DNA from: Sulfurospirillum_A sp029027265
Lineage (GTDB): Bacteria > Campylobacterota > Campylobacteria > Campylobacterales > Sulfurospirillaceae
Direction: 5' to 3'
DNA: 64,000 nt
Assembly (NCBI GenBank): GCA_029027265.1
Contig: CP093061.1
Coordinates: 1,054,001 to 1,118,000, forward strand
The notes beneath the pieces are model-generated. The model was given only the letters and a program-made list of their open reading frames with translations. It searched no databases and had not been told where the DNA came from. Shown piece by piece: positions 27,953-36,685 of the stretch. Numbering within the stretch: position 1 is the first letter of the stretch; the number at the start of each line of letters is the position of its first letter. A program made the translations under genes and the position numbers.

Positions 27953-29170
27953 ATGTTAATTAGATTTTTGATTTTGGCTGTGCTGTTAATACAAAGTGCA
28001 AATGCATTTTTAAGTACAGAAACAAACTACCGCGAACAAGCAAAGGTTTTAAAAAGCCTTGATATTGACCCAACTTTCATGACGGACCTTCTTTTTATAA
28101 CAATGAAAGAAGATACAGACAGATACAGAACAAAACACTTTTTAAGAGTATTAGAAAATGGTAATAGATTTATACCAGTTTTAAGAAGTATGTTAAAAGA
28201 GGCCCAAATTCCAGATGCCTTTTTATATCTTGCTATGGCAGAATCAAACTTTATTCCAAGAGCTTATTCAAGTGCAAGAGCAGCTGGAATTTGGCAGTTT
28301 ATGCCTTACACCGGTAGAAAATTTGGCTTAGAGATAAATTTATATGTAGATGAGAGAAGAGATCCAATTAAATCAACTGAGGCAGCTATAAAGTATCTAA
28401 AGTATCTTCATAAAAGATTTGGTAAGTGGTATCTTGCTGCTATTGCATATAACTGCGGTGAGGGAAGAGTTAGTAGAGCAATAAAAAGAGCTGGTACTGA
28501 TGATTTGGCAGTTTTACTCAATAGTCATAAAAAATATATTCCAAGAGAGAGTAGAATCTACATTCGAAAAATTATGATGATGGAACACCTTTCAAATAGT
28601 ACAGATTTTATAGTCGGACACGATGCCGGATACTTAATGAATAGAGGCTCAACACACACATTTGCAAAAGTAGAGGTTAAGGGCGGTACTACGCTAAGTA
28701 ACATTGCAGATAGCGTTGGTATGTCATATAAGGAAATAAAATCTTATAATCCTCACTTAAAATATGGTTTTGTTCCTCCTAAAAAAAATACTTATCATCT
28801 TTATATACCTTATGGAAAACAGACAGCTTTTGCACAAAACTTTAACCCTAAAAAAGATAATGGACGTTTTTATGTTCATAAAATTAAAAGAGGTGATTCA
28901 CTTTATTCCATAGGAAAAAGATATGGTGTTTCATATAAAGTAATTAAAGATTTCAATGGATTAAAATCAAATACTCTTAGAATTAATAAAAAACTTGTTA
29001 TCCCTGTGCTAAAACCAAAAACAAGAAACTACACAATAAGAACAGGTGATACCATAGGAAAAATATCAAGAAAATTTAATGTCACTATAAACACTATTAT
29101 GAGAGTAAATAACAAAAAAAGTTCTACCATTATGGTAGGCGAGAGGATTGTTATTCCGTATGTATATTAG
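27953..29170 (+). CDS. mltD: Membrane-bound lytic transglycosylase with LysM domains (MltD-like)
   Basis: Cleaves peptidoglycan glycan strands in the periplasm. A signal peptide (LIRFLILAVLLIQSANA, 2-18) precedes an SLT domain with the catalytic Glu in YLAMAESNFIPRAYSSARAAGIWQFMP (about 92-117) and AYNCGEGRV. The C-terminus has LysM modules for peptidoglycan binding, clearly YVHKIKRGDSLYSIGKRYGVS (about 304) and YTIRTGDTIGKISRKFNV (about 361), plus a weaker one at about 240. rlpA overlaps its end, a conserved pairing. Confidence 0.9.
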   Translation: MLIRFLILAVLLIQSANAFLSTETNYREQAKVLKSLDIDPTFMTDLLFITMKEDTDRYRTKHFLRVLENGNRFIPVLRSMLKEAQIPDAFLYLAMAESNFIPRAYSSARAAGIWQFMPYTGRKFGLEINLYVDERRDPIKSTEAAIKYLKYLHKRFGKWYLAAIAYNCGEGRVSRAIKRAGTDDLAVLLNSHKKYIPRESRIYIRKIMMMEHLSNSTDFIVGHDAGYLMNRGSTHTFAKVEVKGGTTLSNIADSVGMSYKEIKSYNPHLKYGFVPPKKNTYHLYIPYGKQTAFAQNFNPKKDNGRFYVHKIKRGDSLYSIGKRYGVSYKVIKDFNGLKSNTLRINKKLVIPVLKPKTRNYTIRTGDTIGKISRKFNVTINTIMRVNNKKSSTIMVGERIVIPYVY

Positions 29171-29933
29171 AAGTCTTATATTTATAATTGCACTTTTAGT
29201 TTTTAGTGGTTGTTCAAGTCGTCAGTATGTTTATAGTGGTGCTGGAAGCAGTAGTAGCCATAAAGCAATAGGAAAGATTAAAAACTCTAAAAACATGCAT
29301 AGAGCTACAATGCGGCCTTATACTGTACTAGGAAAAAAATATTATCCAACAAAAGTGACCATAAATGATTCTTTTAGTGGAATTGCAAGTTGGTATGGAC
29401 CTAACTTTCATAATAAACTGACTTCTAATGGTGAATACTACAACATGCACGCTATGACAGCAGCTCATAAAACGTTGCCTATGAATACTATGTTAAGAGT
29501 AACAAATCTTGAAAACGGTATTAAAATTGTTGTAAGAGTAAATGACAGAGGACCTTTTGTAAAATCAAGAATTATAGACCTTTCAAATCAAGCAGCACAT
29601 AGAATAGACATGGTAAAAAAAGGTGTAGCTCCCGTTCGTATTGAAGTAATAGGTTTTAACGGAGTTGTTGGAAGTAGTGCAGGAAGTACGCAAAGTGTTT
29701 TTTTAGGTAACTATGCAGTTCAAATTGGTGCATTTAGAAATAAAGATGGAGCATATAGATATGCTAAGAAATATAGACAAGTAGAGGGAAGATATAGCTC
29801 AAAAGTAGTTGCTGGACAAAAAGATGGAAGTAGACTTTATAGAGTATATTTAACAGGTTTTAAAAGTGAATCTGAAGCGAGAGATTATAAATCAAGTGAT
29901 GGGTTTAGTGGCTCATTTATAGTAAGAGAGTAA
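29160..29933 (+). CDS. rlpA: Septal/rare lipoprotein A with SPOR domain
   Basis: A lipoprotein that processes denuded glycan at the cell wall. From ATG 29160, which overlaps the mltD stop, the signal MYIRSLIFIIALLVFSGCSS has a lipobox Cys. The double-psi beta-barrel carries GIASWYGPNFHNKLTSNGE and MHAMTAAHKTLPMNT, then VRVNDRGPF with the catalytic Asp. A C-terminal SPOR domain (YAVQIGAFRNKDGAYRYA to the end) would bind denuded glycans. About 257 residues, usual for the family. Confidence 0.9.
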   Translation: MYIRSLIFIIALLVFSGCSSRQYVYSGAGSSSSHKAIGKIKNSKNMHRATMRPYTVLGKKYYPTKVTINDSFSGIASWYGPNFHNKLTSNGEYYNMHAMTAAHKTLPMNTMLRVTNLENGIKIVVRVNDRGPFVKSRIIDLSNQAAHRIDMVKKGVAPVRIEVIGFNGVVGSSAGSTQSVFLGNYAVQIGAFRNKDGAYRYAKKYRQVEGRYSSKVVAGQKDGSRLYRVYLTGFKSESEARDYKSSDGFSGSFIVRE

Positions 29934-29936
29934 AGC

Positions 29937-30509
29937 ATGATAAAGATAAGTAGAAAAACAAAAGAGACTGACATAGTTGTTGAATTGAATTTATATGGTA
30001 CAGGAGTATCAAATATATCAACTGGAATTGGTTTCTTTGATCACATGTTAGAAGCTTTTTCGAAGCACTCTTTAGTTGATTTAAACGTTACATGTAAAGG
30101 CGATACTCATATAGATTTTCACCATAGTGTAGAAGATGTTGGTATAGTAATAGGACAAGCTTTGAAAGATGCAATTTTTCCTATAGAAAATGTAGAGAGG
30201 TATTCTAATGCAGTTGTTGTTATGGATGAAGCAGCAGTTGAGAGTTGTTTGGACTTGAGTAACCGTGCTTACTTAGTTTATGATGTAAATTTAAGTGGCA
30301 AAGTTGGAGAGTTCGACGTTGAACTCTCCGAAGAATTTTTTAGAGCAGTAGTGAGTAGTGCAGGGCTTACTTTACATGTAGAGTGTAAACGTGGAAAAAA
30401 TAAGCATCATATACTTGAAGCAGTTTTTAAATCATTTGCCGTGGCATTGCGTCGCTCAATTACCAAAAATGAGAGAGTAGGAATTCCAAGTACAAAGGGA
30501 ATTTTATGA
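29937..30509 (+). CDS. hisB: Imidazoleglycerol-phosphate dehydratase
   Basis: The sixth step of histidine synthesis. The 190-residue monofunctional enzyme shows the duplicated His-rich metal sites: FFDHMLEAFSKHS (about 28-40), HHSVEDVGI (about 61-69), and the second set HVECKRGKNKHHILEAVFKS (about 152-171). It lies between rlpA and kdsC, 3 bp after rlpA and overlapping kdsC by 4 bp. Two TACATGTA copies are inside. Confidence 0.94.
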   Translation: MIKISRKTKETDIVVELNLYGTGVSNISTGIGFFDHMLEAFSKHSLVDLNVTCKGDTHIDFHHSVEDVGIVIGQALKDAIFPIENVERYSNAVVVMDEAAVESCLDLSNRAYLVYDVNLSGKVGEFDVELSEEFFRAVVSSAGLTLHVECKRGKNKHHILEAVFKSFAVALRRSITKNERVGIPSTKGIL

Positions 30510-31001
30510 TAAAACTTTTAGTGTTTGATGTAGATGGCTGTTTGACTGATGGTAGTATAATTTATGGAAGTAATAAAGATGAATATAAAGCATTTAACGT
30601 AAAAGATGGTTTAGCTATTGCCTCTTGGAGTAGACTAGGACTTAAAAGCGCTATTATTACAGGCAGAAACTCTAAGGTAGTTGAAAGACGTGCTTGTGAA
30701 CTGGGTATTACTCATCTTCATCAAGGAATAAAAGATAAAAAAAACACTTTTGGAAGAGATTTTAAAAGAGGAAAATCTTAGTTGGGAAAATGTTGCTGCT
30801 ATTGGTGACGACCTTAATGATTTTGGTATGCTTCAAAGTGTTGGATGGTCATTTACGCCAAATGATGGTGTAAATTTGATACAAAAGAGTGTAAAAACTG
30901 TATTAAAAACCAAAGGCGGTAGAGGTGCTGTACGAGAAATGATTGATATGATAATTGAAAAAGAGGGACTTGAAAAGGAGTTTTTAAAGCTTTGGCAGTA
31001 A
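30506..31001 (+). pseudogene. kdsC: KDO 8-phosphate phosphatase, frameshifted at A8
   Basis: A HAD-family phosphatase needed for the KDO part of lipopolysaccharide. Frame 1 has FDVDGCLTDGSIIYG (7-21, the two catalytic Asp) and ITGRNSKVVERRA. At A8 (30737-30744) the frame is lost after GIKDKK; with seven A it continues LLEEILKEENLSWENVAAIGDDLNDFGML and ends at 31001, giving about 164 residues. The rest of the gene and its overlaps with hisB and lptC are perfectly preserved. KdsC activity is normally required for LPS in these bacteria, so a miscalled base or slippage seems more likely than true loss. Confidence 0.85.
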
Positions 31002-31520
31002 AATTTTTATACTATTTTCTATTTGCTTTTGTTGCAATTATGGTGTTTTTATTATACCAAAAACCTTACGATGTGGTGAAGAGTAAAAATAGCAAAAATA
31101 GTCCCAATATAGAGATGATAAATATGGTAAATTACTCCATTACTGAAGACGGAATTTCTCATATAGTAAGAGCTTCAAAAGTTTTAAGGTTTGTAAATCA
31201 TGATGAGTTTTATAATATTGATGCAACAAAAAAAATCAAAAGATACGTTTTTAGAAAATTTAAAAGCAAACAGTGGCGTATTGATAAAAAATGATTTAAA
31301 ACTCTCCGGTAATGTACGTTATCAAAATAGTAATAGTGTTAAGTTTAAATCTAAAAAAGCAGATTATAATTTAAAAATAAGAGTGTTTAAAACTGATGTC
31401 GACTTTACATTGGAAGATAATAGAAGTATTACATATGGGACTTCAATGATATATAAGACCATTGAAGGTAAGATATATGCAGATAATATTAAATCGGTTA
31501 TAGAGGAAGAAAAGAAGTGA
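30992..31520 (+). pseudogene. lptC: LPS export protein LptC, frameshifted at A8
   Basis: LptC links the inner-membrane ABC transporter to LptA in lipopolysaccharide export. From TTG 30992, inside the kdsC end, it has one membrane anchor (VKFLYYFLFAFVAIMVFLLY) and a periplasmic beta-jellyroll. The frame breaks at A8 (31228-31235) after NIDATKK; with seven A it continues SKDTFLENLKANSGVLIKNDLKLSG to the stop at 31520, about 175 residues, the normal size. As with kdsC, the precise overlap with lptA and intact downstream sequence argue against an old pseudogene. Confidence 0.8.
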
Positions 31521-31981
31521 AATTATTATTAGTAGTATTAAGTTTAGTGAGTTTTTTGAGTGCTGAGGTTGTAGAAGTAGTAGCAGACAAGTTTTATGCC
31601 GATGAAGTAAAGCAAATAACAGAATTTTCAGGTAACGTTGTAGTTACTAAAGGCAAAGACAAGCTTGTAGCAAAAAAAGTAGTTATAACCTTCGATAAAC
31701 AAAGACAACCCCTTAAATATACTGCAACTGGTGATGCCACAATAGACATGATAATGAAAGACAAGGTCTATTTTGGAAAAGCACAAACTATGATATATGA
31801 CCCAATTAAAAATCAATATACACTTATAAAAGACGCATTTTTACATGAAAAAGTAACAAATAAAAAAGTTTATGGAGATAAGATTTTTATAAATCAAACA
31901 ACAGGCCGTTATGAAGTGCAGAGTGATGGTAAAAAACCTGTTAAATTTATATTTAAAGTAGAAGAGAAGAAGAAAAAATGA
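31517..31981 (+). CDS. lptA: LPS periplasmic bridge protein LptA
   Basis: An OstA-like periplasmic protein of 154 residues that forms the LPS bridge between LptC and LptD. A signal peptide (MKLLLVVLSLVSFLSAEVV) is followed by the family pattern ADKFYADEVKQITEFSGNVVVTKGKDKLVAKKVV and YDPIKNQYTLIKDAFLHEK. It overlaps lptC and engB by 4 bp each, so the LPS genes form one tight translational unit. Confidence 0.88.
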   Translation: MKLLLVVLSLVSFLSAEVVEVVADKFYADEVKQITEFSGNVVVTKGKDKLVAKKVVITFDKQRQPLKYTATGDATIDMIMKDKVYFGKAQTMIYDPIKNQYTLIKDAFLHEKVTNKKVYGDKIFINQTTGRYEVQSDGKKPVKFIFKVEEKKKK

Positions 31982-32586
31982 TTATTATAAAAGAAGCTAA
32001 TTTTATTAAATCAGCCGAAAAAATGGATCAAGTATTAGATGAAGACAGCAGTGAAGTAGCCTTTATTGGGCGTAGTAATGTTGGTAAAAGCTCTATCATC
32101 AATGCACTAACAAAAAGAAAAGGCTTAGCAAAAAGTTCATCAACTCCAGGGAAGACAAGACTTATAAACTTTTTTGATATTGTATTTAAAAAAGATGATG
32201 AAAATTATAGTGCAAGGCTAGTTGATCTTCCAGGTTTTGGTTATGCTAGAGTTTCAAAATCAATGAAGCACGAGTGGCAAAAAACTTTGACTAAATTTAT
32301 TAAAGAAAGAGAGTCAATAAAACTTTTTGTTCACCTTGTAGATTCTCGTCATCCTGAACTTGAAATTGATAAAGAAGTATCTGCTTATCTGCATGAAATA
32401 TGTAGAGAAAATCAAAAAATAGTGGTTATATTTACTAAAGCAGATAAACTTAAACAAAAAGATGTAAGTGCTTTGAAAAAAATATATCCAAACTGTCTTA
32501 CAGTATCTAGCTCAAAAGGTAAAGGTATACAAAAAGCGATTGATTTAATATTCGATGCTTTATTTGGAGAGATAAATCTTGATTGA
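31978..32586 (+). CDS. engB: Ribosome biogenesis GTPase EngB/YsxC
   Basis: A 202-residue GTPase needed for late large-subunit assembly. G1 GRSNVGKSS (about 31-39), G2 STPGKTRLINFF, G3 DLPGFGYA, G4 TKADK and G5-like SSSKGKG are all in place. Overlaps lptA upstream and the acetyltransferase downstream. Confidence 0.94.
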   Translation: MIIIKEANFIKSAEKMDQVLDEDSSEVAFIGRSNVGKSSIINALTKRKGLAKSSSTPGKTRLINFFDIVFKKDDENYSARLVDLPGFGYARVSKSMKHEWQKTLTKFIKERESIKLFVHLVDSRHPELEIDKEVSAYLHEICRENQKIVVIFTKADKLKQKDVSALKKIYPNCLTVSSSKGKGIQKAIDLIFDALFGEINLD

Positions 32587-33037
32587 TTATGCTAAAGCAC
32601 GACTTTGCGATATAAAAGAGATGCAAGAATTAGTTGTAGAAGAAGTAAAAAAAGGTACTATTCTTTTTAGAAGTTCAGATGAAATGGCAACCAATATACG
32701 CTCATATGTCATAGCAAAAAAGGATGATACTATAGTAGGATTCGGAGCTTTACACTTTCATGCTTATGATTTGGGAGAATTAAGAAGCCTTATAGTATCT
32801 GAAAAATGTCGAGGAGAAGGGATAGGAAAAGGCATGGTAAAGACTATGCTAGAAGAAGGGAAAAGTTTAAATGTTAAAATTTTTTTCACTCTTACTTACG
32901 AACAAAGTTTTTTTGAGTCAATTGGCTTTAAAGAGATTCCAAAAGAATCATTACCAGCTCACAAAATTTGGGCTGATTGCATTAAATGTAAGCACTTTCC
33001 AGTATGCGACGAAGTAGCACTGATCAAAATTATTTGA
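32579..33037 (+). CDS. N-acetylglutamate synthase-like GNAT acetyltransferase
   Basis: A 152-residue GNAT enzyme starting at TTG 32579. The acetyl-CoA loop is RSLIVSEKCRGEGIGKGMV (about 69-87). Its C-terminus ESLPAHKIWADCIKCKHFPVCDEVALI matches the KxWxDCxxCPxxxxCDExAL ending of the short ArgA-type enzymes that make N-acetylglutamate for arginine synthesis. The match supports ArgA function, but other GNAT roles are possible. Confidence 0.75.
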   Translation: MIDYAKARLCDIKEMQELVVEEVKKGTILFRSSDEMATNIRSYVIAKKDDTIVGFGALHFHAYDLGELRSLIVSEKCRGEGIGKGMVKTMLEEGKSLNVKIFFTLTYEQSFFESIGFKEIPKESLPAHKIWADCIKCKHFPVCDEVALIKII

Positions 33038-33474
33038 GATTTACTCTCATTTGCTTAAGTTTGGTAGTTTACCAAATTATGAGTTCACTTTATACTTATT
33101 TACCACTTTTTGTAGGAGTATTTTTTGCGTTCATTGTAATAAACTTTGAAAATGAGAAGAGTAAGCTCTATATTTATCTTAGTTTTGCATATCTTACTAT
33201 ATATGATTTAGATAAAGGTTTTTATCTCTTTTCTTCACTGCTCTCTTTTTTAATTTTTTATTATCTTTTTGTAGAAAAAATTAGAAACTTTTTTTCATGT
33301 AGTAACTGTATAATAGCAATTTATGTTGTAGCTGCATATTTGGGGCACTCTTTATTGAACTCTTTTATAGCATATATTTTAAATCAAGATATGCCATCTT
33401 TTTCACAAGGGTATTTTTATTATATTGCCTTAGATATTGTATTGGCAGTAATGCTTCTTAAAGGAAAAGTATGA
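33004..33474 (+). CDS. MreD-like membrane protein before mrdA
   Basis: A 156-residue hydrophobic protein with about five transmembrane segments. Its ATG overlaps the acetyltransferase stop region, and its own stop overlaps the mrdA ATG by 4 bp. Position before the elongation PBP2 and overall topology resemble MreD, the rod-shape complex membrane protein, but no sequence motif proves it. Confidence 0.5.
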   Translation: MRRSSTDQNYLRFTLICLSLVVYQIMSSLYTYLPLFVGVFFAFIVINFENEKSKLYIYLSFAYLTIYDLDKGFYLFSSLLSFLIFYYLFVEKIRNFFSCSNCIIAIYVVAAYLGHSLLNSFIAYILNQDMPSFSQGYFYYIALDIVLAVMLLKGKV

Positions 33475-35258
33475 GAATAAAACTATTACTCTTTGGTTTC
33501 ACTGCATTTTGGTTAGTTTTGCTAGTAAGAATATACTATATAAGTATAAAATCTAATACATACTATGATGAGATAGCAAAACAAAATGCCATAAAAGTAG
33601 AAGACCTTGCTCCTTTTCGTGGTTCTATTTTAGATATAAATGGAAAACCACTCTCTGTAAATAGATTAGGATTCAGTATAGGAATAAAACCACAACTTAG
33701 TAGTTCAAGAAAAAGAGAAATTTTAGAGAAAGAGATTAATTTTTTAGTAAAAAACATTGAAGGTTTAGAGTTTAAAAAACTAAAAAAGATGTATATAAAA
33801 CGTGACTCGCCATACTCACATGATTTTGTAAAAGTTGTTGATTTTATATCACATGATGATGTCATTGCTAAGTTTTCAAAACTTTCATTAAGAGATAATT
33901 TGAAGATAAATATTGCTTCAAAACGTTACTATCCATATAAAGAGCTAGCTTCGCATGTTATTGGTTATGTTGCAAAAGCAAATCTAAAAGATGAACAAGA
34001 AAACCAAGTTGCAAAACTTACAGGGTTTATAGGAAGAACTGGTATTGAAAAGTACTATAATTCTGTTTTAGAGGGGCAAAAAGGTCTTAAAAGGACAAAA
34101 GTAACAGCTTTTAATGAAGAATTAGAAGAAATTGATAAAAAACTTCCTGTAAGTAGTGATATAAAACTTAGTTTGGATTTGGAATTACAACAATATGTAG
34201 CAAAAATATTTGGTAAAAAGAGTGGTGCTGTTATAGTTATGAATGCAAAAAATGGCAAAATATTGGCAGCTGGAAGTTTTCCTGAGTATAATTTAAATCA
34301 ATTTGTTAGTGGTATTAGTCATAAAGAGTGGAAAGAGTTAGCAAGTGATTTTAATCATCCTTTTACAAATAAGCTCATAAATGGACTTTATCCTCCAGGT
34401 TCTGTTGTAAAAATGGGTGTAGCACTCTCTTTTTTAGAAACGGGACTTATTACACCTCATACTAATTTTTATTGCAGTGGTTCAATGGAGTTAGGTGGAA
34501 GAAATTTTAGATGTTGGAAAGAGAAAGGGCATGGGAAAACAAGCCTTAAAAAAGCTATCAGGGAGAGTTGCGATGACTATTTTTATAAAGGAAGTTTAAA
34601 AGTTGGCATTGACAAAATAGCACCTGTTTTAAGAAATCTTGGGTTTGCAACAAAAACTGGTGTAGATTTACCTTTTGAATTTGTTGGTTCAGTTCCTGGA
34701 AGATCTTGGAAAATGCAGAAGTATCAAAAACCTTGGTATCAAGGTGAAACTTTGATTACTTCGATTGGTCAAGGTTACTTTTTAACTACACCTTTGCAAG
34801 TAGCAAGATACACTGCACTTTTAGCAACAGGTTCAAGTATTACACCACATTTTATACAAAGTGTTGGTGGTTTAGAGGTTGATTATGGGAATAAAGATGT
34901 TTTAACATTTACGCAGAAAAAAAATCTTCCTCTTATAAGAAAAGCTATGAGAGAAGTTATATCTCATCCAAGAGGAACAGGACGTTGGTATATAAAGTCT
35001 AAAGTTGATATTGCTGGAAAAACAGGAACTGCTCAAGTTGTAGGTATTCCTCAGAGTGAAAAGAAACGTATGAAAGAGAGTGAGCTAGAGTATTTTCATC
35101 GTTCACATGCTTGGTTTACTACGTATGGGCCATATAAAAACCCTCAGTATGTTGTGACGGTTCTGGTTGAACATGGTGGACACGGAGGATCAGCAGCAGG
35201 AAAAGTTATCTCCAAGATTTATGATAAACTTTTGGAGATGGGGTATATAAAAAAATAG
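33471..35258 (+). CDS. mrdA: Penicillin-binding protein 2, elongation transpeptidase
   Basis: A 595-residue class B PBP cross-linking lateral-wall peptidoglycan. It has one N-terminal membrane helix (about 4-24), a PBP dimerisation domain (APFRGSILDINGKPL onward), and transpeptidase motifs PPGSVVKMG (the SxxK serine, about 309), SCDDYFY (the SxN position as SCD, usual for PBP2) and KTGTAQV (about 512). No TACATGTA lies in this gene or its neighbours from 30.4 to 36.4 kb. Confidence 0.94.
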   Translation: MRIKLLLFGFTAFWLVLLVRIYYISIKSNTYYDEIAKQNAIKVEDLAPFRGSILDINGKPLSVNRLGFSIGIKPQLSSSRKREILEKEINFLVKNIEGLEFKKLKKMYIKRDSPYSHDFVKVVDFISHDDVIAKFSKLSLRDNLKINIASKRYYPYKELASHVIGYVAKANLKDEQENQVAKLTGFIGRTGIEKYYNSVLEGQKGLKRTKVTAFNEELEEIDKKLPVSSDIKLSLDLELQQYVAKIFGKKSGAVIVMNAKNGKILAAGSFPEYNLNQFVSGISHKEWKELASDFNHPFTNKLINGLYPPGSVVKMGVALSFLETGLITPHTNFYCSGSMELGGRNFRCWKEKGHGKTSLKKAIRESCDDYFYKGSLKVGIDKIAPVLRNLGFATKTGVDLPFEFVGSVPGRSWKMQKYQKPWYQGETLITSIGQGYFLTTPLQVARYTALLATGSSITPHFIQSVGGLEVDYGNKDVLTFTQKKNLPLIRKAMREVISHPRGTGRWYIKSKVDIAGKTGTAQVVGIPQSEKKRMKESELEYFHRSHAWFTTYGPYKNPQYVVTVLVEHGGHGGSAAGKVISKIYDKLLEMGYIKK

Positions 35259-35264
35259 TAAAGT

Positions 35265-35332
35265 ATTTCTCGCCAAAGGCGTAGCTTGAGTGACTGAACA
35301 AGATTTGGACTTGTTCAAATCTTGTGAGAAAT
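35265..35332. terminator. Nested stem-loop between convergent mrdA and the CaCA gene
   Basis: An inner stem ACAAGATTTG (35298-35307) pairs with CAAATCTTGT (35316-35325). The outer arms ATTTCTC (35265-35271) and GAGAAAT (35326-35332) also pair, leaving a 26-nt bulge with GCCAAAGGC on one side. It lies between two gene ends and probably terminates both; T or A runs follow only weakly. Confidence 0.6.
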
Positions 35333-36267
35333 TAAAAGAAGACCTTTAAAGAGTTATGAAGCATTAATGCAATAATAACTAAAAGTCCTATTCCTGCTGA
35401 TTTGTTGTATAGTTTGTTTGCTGTTATAAAGACTAACATAAAAGATGCAGTTCCTGCACATAAAATGTCATAACCATATTTTGAAAAGTCTATAGTTAGA
35501 GGGTTTACTATTGCAGCACTTCCTAAGACTATAGTAAAGTTTGCAACGTTACTTCCAATGATATTTCCTATTATCATGTCAGCATTACCTTTTCTAGCTG
35601 CTGCAATGCTTACAACAAGTTCAGGAAGACTTGTGCCAAATGCAATTAGTATTAAAGAGATAACCCATTCAGTAACACCTAAATTCCTAGCTATTGCGGA
35701 CGCACTCTCTATTGTATAGTTTGCACCAATTATAACAAGTGCAAAACCTATAAAAAGGAATACAAGAGTTTTTCCCCAAGCAAATTTCTCTTTTATTAGT
35801 TCAGTATCTACTTCACCCTCAATAGCTTTTGCATCTTTACTTAAAAACAGAAGATAACCAACCATAAGAAGTAGAAACATAAAACCTTCAAACATACCTA
35901 TAGTTCCATCATATGCCATGATAATAAAAACCATTAGTGGAAAGAAACTCCAAGCGCTATCGTTTTGAAAAAGGTCACGTTTTGGTTTCAAATCTTTTGC
36001 AAAAAGGAAGATGACACCTAAAACTAAAGATATATTAAACGTTACACTACCAAGTACATTGGCAACTGCCATATCTGATTTACCAGCACTACTAGCTGCA
36101 ATACTAGCTGCCATTTCAGGTAGACTAGTTCCAACGGCTATAAGAGTTGCTCCAATTACAAATGATGATATGTTAAAGTGAAGGGCAATTCTCTCAGACT
36201 CAACTATAATATAGTTTGCACCATATATAAGTGCGCCCATAGATACTAAAAATATTCCATATTCCAT
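35332..36267 (-). CDS. Sodium/calcium exchanger family protein (CaCA, YrbG-like)
   Basis: A 311-residue inner-membrane antiporter with about ten helices in two inverted halves. Each half carries the alpha-repeat signature: GTSLPEMAASIAASSAGKSDMAVANVLGS (about 47-75) and GTSLPELVVSIAAARKGNADMIIGNIIGS (about 210-238). The conserved Glu in each GTSLPE binds the cation. It ends 2 bp before ybeY's end and may be the last gene of the minus-strand block from metG. Confidence 0.88.
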   Translation of the reverse strand: MEYGIFLVSMGALIYGANYIIVESERIALHFNISSFVIGATLIAVGTSLPEMAASIAASSAGKSDMAVANVLGSVTFNISLVLGVIFLFAKDLKPKRDLFQNDSAWSFFPLMVFIIMAYDGTIGMFEGFMFLLLMVGYLLFLSKDAKAIEGEVDTELIKEKFAWGKTLVFLFIGFALVIIGANYTIESASAIARNLGVTEWVISLILIAFGTSLPELVVSIAAARKGNADMIIGNIIGSNVANFTIVLGSAAIVNPLTIDFSKYGYDILCAGTASFMLVFITANKLYNKSAGIGLLVIIALMLHNSLKVFF

Positions 36268-36268
36268 A

Positions 36269-36685
36269 TTAATTAACCTCGTTTCTTATAATTAAACTTT
36301 TTGGTAGATTAAACTCATTTATGAGTCTCTCTTCCTCTTCTCTCATTTCCCCATTGTCACACTCGTGGTCAAAGCCCTTTACATGTAAGAGACCATGAAT
36401 AAACATTAGAGTTATTTCATTTTTTAAACTATGCTCTAGCTCTTTAGATATTATTGTAGCTAAATCACTATTGATGACTATAGAACCAAGTGGAAAATGA
36501 GGAAAATCTTCTAGTGGAAAACTAAGAACATCAGTACTTTTATCTACACCTCTTTGTTCTAAGTTAATTTCATGCATAGTTTTATTATCAACAATGACTA
36601 ACTCTATCTCTTTATCTGTTTTTGATATGTTTTCTAGCATTTCAATATCAATATCAACATTTGTTCGATTGTCCAATGATATCAT
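36269..36685 (-). CDS. ybeY: Endoribonuclease YbeY
   Basis: A 138-residue zinc endoribonuclease of 16S rRNA maturation and quality control. The signature HGLLHVKGFDHECDN (about 100-114) has the three His ligands. DVLSFPLEDFP and LGSIVINSDLA are the other family blocks. One TACATGTA copy encodes the LHV of the active-site motif. It abuts the Mur-like gene. Confidence 0.92.
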   Translation of the reverse strand: MISLDNRTNVDIDIEMLENISKTDKEIELVIVDNKTMHEINLEQRGVDKSTDVLSFPLEDFPHFPLGSIVINSDLATIISKELEHSLKNEITLMFIHGLLHVKGFDHECDNGEMREEEERLINEFNLPKSLIIRNEVN

